Assembly (NCBI GenBank): GCA_017656505.1
Contig: JACDNU010000031.1
Location: 1 to 33,362, forward strand
Direction of reading: 5' to 3'
Length of the DNA stretch: 33,362 bases
DNA from: Archaeoglobus sp.
GTDB lineage: Archaea > Halobacteriota > Archaeoglobi > Archaeoglobales > Archaeoglobaceae
Shown: in pieces, positions 32,178-33,362 of the stretch
Numbering within the stretch: the first letter of the stretch is position 1
Layout of the letters: each line of letters starts with the position of its first letter
Made by a program: the position numbers and the translations under genes
The notes under the pieces: generated by a model
The model's input: the letters and a program-made list of their open reading frames with translations, nothing else
Told to the model about the DNA's origin: nothing
Databases searched by the model: none

Positions 32178-33064
32178 CTCTTGTGGAAGTAGACAAAACC
32201 CACTATTATTCCCAGCGGGATAAGCAAGGACACGAACTCTGGTACACTTATTGCATCATTTGTACAGTTATCAACAGCACTGAAGTCACTGAAACGGACA
32301 TACGTCCCCGGAGTGAGACCAAGTTGTGTCTTAGCTATTTTCATCTCTACTACATAGATCGGCTCACCGGCATCCTGTCCAGTACCAAGGTTACCTTGTG
32401 GAAATGTTGTATAGTTGAATGCCGCTACTGCACCCAAATCTGTACCGCTGACAATTCTATTTGGCAGGTTTGCAGGTATATAACTAGGAGTCTCTGCCCA
32501 GTCTGAAACTAAATAGAGGTGACCTTGCTTCAACCCAGTATTGTTGCCTAGTTTAACTCCCATTTCATATTTGTACCCGTCTGGTGAATTCAGTGATTTA
32601 TTAATATCGATTCTGAGATCTCCCGGAGCCTCATCACCTTTTCCATCTGGTGGTACCGATGTCACTATTAGCAGGTAAACATAATTGTTATCCTGGTAGA
32701 AGTACACACCTTCAAGATCGTAATTTTCTCCTCCATATGGTTCCCAGACTGGCGTAGTTCCCTTGTATAAAACCTGAGGCTCATCGTAAAAGACATAGCT
32801 GCTCCCTGAACCTCTTATATGAACTCCCTCAGAAGGATACTCAAACGCATTAGGGTTACCAGCTTTCGGATTTCTGTTATCTTCTACAATGAATTGTATT
32901 CCACTATAGGGCAACCAAGTATCATTTTTACTCCAATCTCCCGTTAAAAATCCTGTTGGACCCCAATCACTAGGATTTCCATCTACCGTTATACTCACCG
33001 CAACAGCTGGAAATATCATAAGTACTAAAGCCCCTATCACCGCCAAGCCTATAGAAATTTTCAT
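32171..33064 (-). CDS. Secreted PEF-CTERM protein with DGxxxDW motif, paralogue of 962-1909
   Basis: 297 residues. Signal peptide (MKISIGLAVIGALVLMIFPAVA), DGNPSDWG, a beta-rich body and a VPEF, hydrophobic helix and FHKRK tail. It aligns with the 962-1909 protein along its length. The DW motif suggests a CBM9/DOMON-like sandwich, perhaps binding carbohydrate. The start has GGAGGG (33072-33077) 7 bases upstream and a TATA box at 33108-33115. It lies upstream of the polysaccharide operon in the same direction, with its own promoter. It is a predicted archaeosortase substrate. Confidence 0.85.
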   Translation of the reverse strand: MKISIGLAVIGALVLMIFPAVAVSITVDGNPSDWGPTGFLTGDWSKNDTWLPYSGIQFIVEDNRNPKAGNPNAFEYPSEGVHIRGSGSSYVFYDEPQVLYKGTTPVWEPYGGENYDLEGVYFYQDNNYVYLLIVTSVPPDGKGDEAPGDLRIDINKSLNSPDGYKYEMGVKLGNNTGLKQGHLYLVSDWAETPSYIPANLPNRIVSGTDLGAVAAFNYTTFPQGNLGTGQDAGEPIYVVEMKIAKTQLGLTPGTYVRFSDFSAVDNCTNDAISVPEFVSLLIPLGIIVGFVYFHKRK

Positions 33065-33325
33065 TTACAGTCCCTCCTTTTAACCTTGTTCTCACTCGAC
33101 CTCTAAGTATAAAAAGTTTTTGTTTAATAAAAATTGTAATTAGCATAACTATGATGATAATCAGCTGAAATCTCAGTTCTGGTAATTTTTTCAAAATGTA
33201 TTATTTCCTATGGAACTTTTGGGGCGGTTTAATGATTTTACCGTTTCGATGGGCTAAATGATTTTACATAGAATCTATCTTAGAAATTTAAAAAACTAAC
33301 TTTATTTTATAGGGTCCTTACCAAA
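33065..33325. other. Intergenic right edge
   Basis: Apart from the ribosome site and TATA box of the preceding gene I see no gene or RNA here. Confidence 0.5.
33108..33115 (-). promoter_or_regulatory. TATA box for 32171-33064
   Basis: TTTTTATA-type box on the minus strand, giving a leader of about 20 bases that contains the GGAGGG ribosome site. Confidence 0.55.
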
Positions 33326-33361
33326 CTAGCTCTCAGCTAACCTCTGCAACACCTTCTTCTC
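33326..33361 (-). CDS. Possible C-terminal end of a gene running off the window
   Basis: The last minus-strand frame reads EKKVLQRLAES and a TAG stop, a plausible charged, helical C-terminus. Only 11 residues are visible, so this is weak. Confidence 0.25.
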   Translation of the reverse strand, partial: EKKVLQRLAES

Positions 33362-33362
33362 C

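Overview
The window looks like chromosomal DNA of a euryarchaeon. Archaeal promoter logic is visible throughout: an A/T-rich TATA box lies about 25-28 bases before many start codons, giving leaderless or short-leader genes, and GGTG/GGAGG-type ribosome sites appear mainly inside operons. The protein set includes an archaeosortase, PEF-CTERM tails, DUF1616, a PGF-pre-PGF-like domain and the archaeal MoxR/DUF58/DUF4129/DUF4350 operon. Archaeoglobales or a relative such as an ANME/methanogen lineage is my best guess. That is inference; no rRNA or other diagnostic marker is present. I see no transposase, integrase, CRISPR array, rRNA or tRNA.

Region 1 (about 0.3-8.1 kb) is a protein-sorting island. 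It has an archaeosortase (4507-5322) with a translationally overlapping EpsI/DUF3485-like partner. Four secreted proteins around it end in VPEF or VPEL followed by a hydrophobic segment: 285-815, 962-1909, the VWA protein at 2259-3098, and 5477-6091. Also here are a CPBP-type intramembrane protease, small membrane proteins, and two short genes that look like the C-terminal and N-terminal halves of DUF1616 on either side of the sortase.

Region 2 (about 8.1-17.5 kb) is a cell-surface assembly operon. A Cys-cluster membrane protein is transcribed divergently from a five-gene run: a DUF4129-type membrane protein with Ig-like domains, DUF4350, MoxR ATPase, DUF58 and a membrane protein. Two secreted proteins with Thr/Pro linkers and C-terminal anchors follow; the first carries a PGF-pre-PGF-like domain.

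Region 3 (about 17.5-32 kb) is a surface-polysaccharide locus. It has a secreted heparinase II/III-like lyase, a 1188-residue fusion of a GT-C-like membrane domain with a beta domain and a deacetylase-like domain, and a six-gene minus-strand operon. The operon order is DUF354 glycosyltransferase-like, WbqC-like, polysaccharide deacetylase, left-handed beta-helix acyltransferase, FemAB-like and Wzx-type flippase. A fifth PEF-CTERM protein, a paralogue of the one at 962-1909, closes the window at 32171-33064.

Taken together, the window resembles an archaeal counterpart of the bacterial exosortase/PEP-CTERM exopolysaccharide loci, where EpsI, FemAB-like and deacetylase genes accompany the sortase. 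A plausible model is that the polysaccharide genes make and export a surface glycan while the archaeosortase processes PEF-CTERM proteins that sit in or on that surface layer. The parts are recognised from sequence; the functional coupling is inference.
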